A stretch of DNA of 64,000 nucleotides, taken from contig JAGGNK010006892.1 in assembly GCA_017590115.1 (NCBI GenBank), positions 19,395,228-19,459,227 of the forward strand, written 5' to 3'. The position numbers and the translations under genes are program-made. This stretch comes from Montifringilla adamsi (taxonomy: Eukaryota > Chordata > Aves > Passeriformes > Passeridae). Below the pieces are notes generated by a model. It saw nothing but the letters and a program-made list of their open reading frames with translations, made no database searches and was not told the origin of the DNA. This document shows, in pieces, positions 63,201-64,000 of the stretch. Positions within the stretch are counted from its first letter, which is position 1, and every line of letters begins with the position of its first letter.

Positions 63201-64000
63201 CATGGGATCATTGGATGAGGATGTTTTATTTTCTCCAGTCATTTAAGGTCAGGTTTTCATCTTTGATAAACTTTTATAGCTGGAGTAATGACAGCATGAG
63301 ACACAAGTACTGCCTAGGTCTTACAAGGCACTGCCGAATGTCTAATTCAGCTGCTGCTCCCCCCTGAAGAGGATGAGAAGAGGGGTTTCACAGTCAGAGC
63401 CTCAACTCCACCACCAGCACACTTGCCAGAGATCCATGGCAAGTGAAAGGCTTAAAGAGATCACCCCCATCCCCCCACATGCAAGAGGAAAATCCCAGAA
63501 TAGGATACGGTTCTGTGAGCCACATCCATTTCCCTGTTCAGAGCGCGATTAGCCCATAATTCCTACCCAGGGACTGCAGCAAAGGTAAAATAAAACCACG
63601 AGCATAAAACCTTTTATGACTAAGGAAACATAAAAAATATGTAATCAGTTGAAAGTACTGTACTCAGGTTTGATTTTGTGATGAATCAAGTGCCTTTAAT
63701 TTCTAACAAGAGCCAGATGGAGTTACAGCTCCCTCCTATTTCCCAGAATCAGGCCCCTTGTTGGCATTTGTTCATATACATCTGCTATATAGCACACTTC
63801 TGCTTCTTACACTATGGAGACCTCTCCTTGAAGTCAATTTGCATTATGCCTGGGCAAATATTGCAGTATCAGGCTGCTCATTAAAGCCCTGGGACCACTG
63901 CTGCCCCTGTTTGAATTTTGCATTATATCAGTCAAGAATACACAATTATCCGTGGAGTACTTCTGAAATGGCCAAGGTCACATGAGGATTTTATCGTATT

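Larger units (their letters stand above)
46461..64000. other. Non-coding; upstream of exon B
   Basis: No exon was recognised in 17.5 kb. It holds a T16 run at 52,075-52,090, AT-rich ATTTAAATT-type sequence at 52,323-52,365, the 48.9-kb candidate element, simple repeats at 56.9 and 60.2 kb, and a retroposon tail at 60.0 kb. In mammals the next gene upstream of STARD13 is RFC3, head to head; no RFC3 exon was seen here. It is either intergenic or intron of a longer STARD13 form. Confidence 0.5.

Overview
This window reads as vertebrate, almost certainly avian, nuclear DNA. It has long AT-rich non-coding sequence, two sharp CpG islands, several CR1 LINE remnants in different states of decay, a few MIR-like fossils and no L1 or Alu. 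A run of 23 Ns shows that it comes from an assembled contig. There is no bacterial, viral or plasmid gene content.

The only protein-coding sequence I can support is two alternative first coding exons of one gene on the minus strand. I recognise it as STARD13 (DLC2; a SAM, RhoGAP and START domain protein). Exon A (17,802-17,970) encodes 56 residues and ends with the conserved block ILARHQLVTKIQQ. Exon B (45,587-45,710) encodes 41 residues and contains LSEQLRDSTAKAWDLLW. Each starts with an ATG inside a CpG island, each ends at a good GT donor, and both donors are in phase 1. They can therefore splice to the same downstream exon, the start of the SAM domain, which is not visible here and should lie to the left of position 1. 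So the window is the 5' part of STARD13: two promoters 27.7 kb apart, the intron of B transcripts (17.8-45.6 kb), the common first intron (1-17.8 kb), and upstream or far-5'-intron sequence (46-64 kb).

Layout: 1-17.8 kb, intron with one MIR-like copy, a 149-bp tandem duplication, one old CR1 3' end and candidate conserved elements; 17.75-18.5 kb, CpG island A with exon A, a TTTAAA/CCAAT promoter and a C-rich minisatellite; 18.5-45.2 kb, intron with an (ATAAAT)9 microsatellite, an ancient CR1 (about 1 kb), a MIR-like copy, a duplicated 56-bp block, a rearranged 2.6-kb CR1 with an inverted internal piece, and a strong CTCF-like site beside a palindromic E-box; 45.2-46.35 kb, CpG island B with exon B, an overlapping short uORF and the assembly gap; 46.39-46.46 kb, a 67-nt T run; the rest is non-coding with simple repeats.

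I found no unknown biological system. The most informative signals are the paired phase-matched alternative promoters, the uORF/start overlap at exon B, the minisatellite at promoter A, the CTCF/E-box cluster between the promoters, and the CR1 mosaic. Family identifications rest on recognition by eye, not on a database search.
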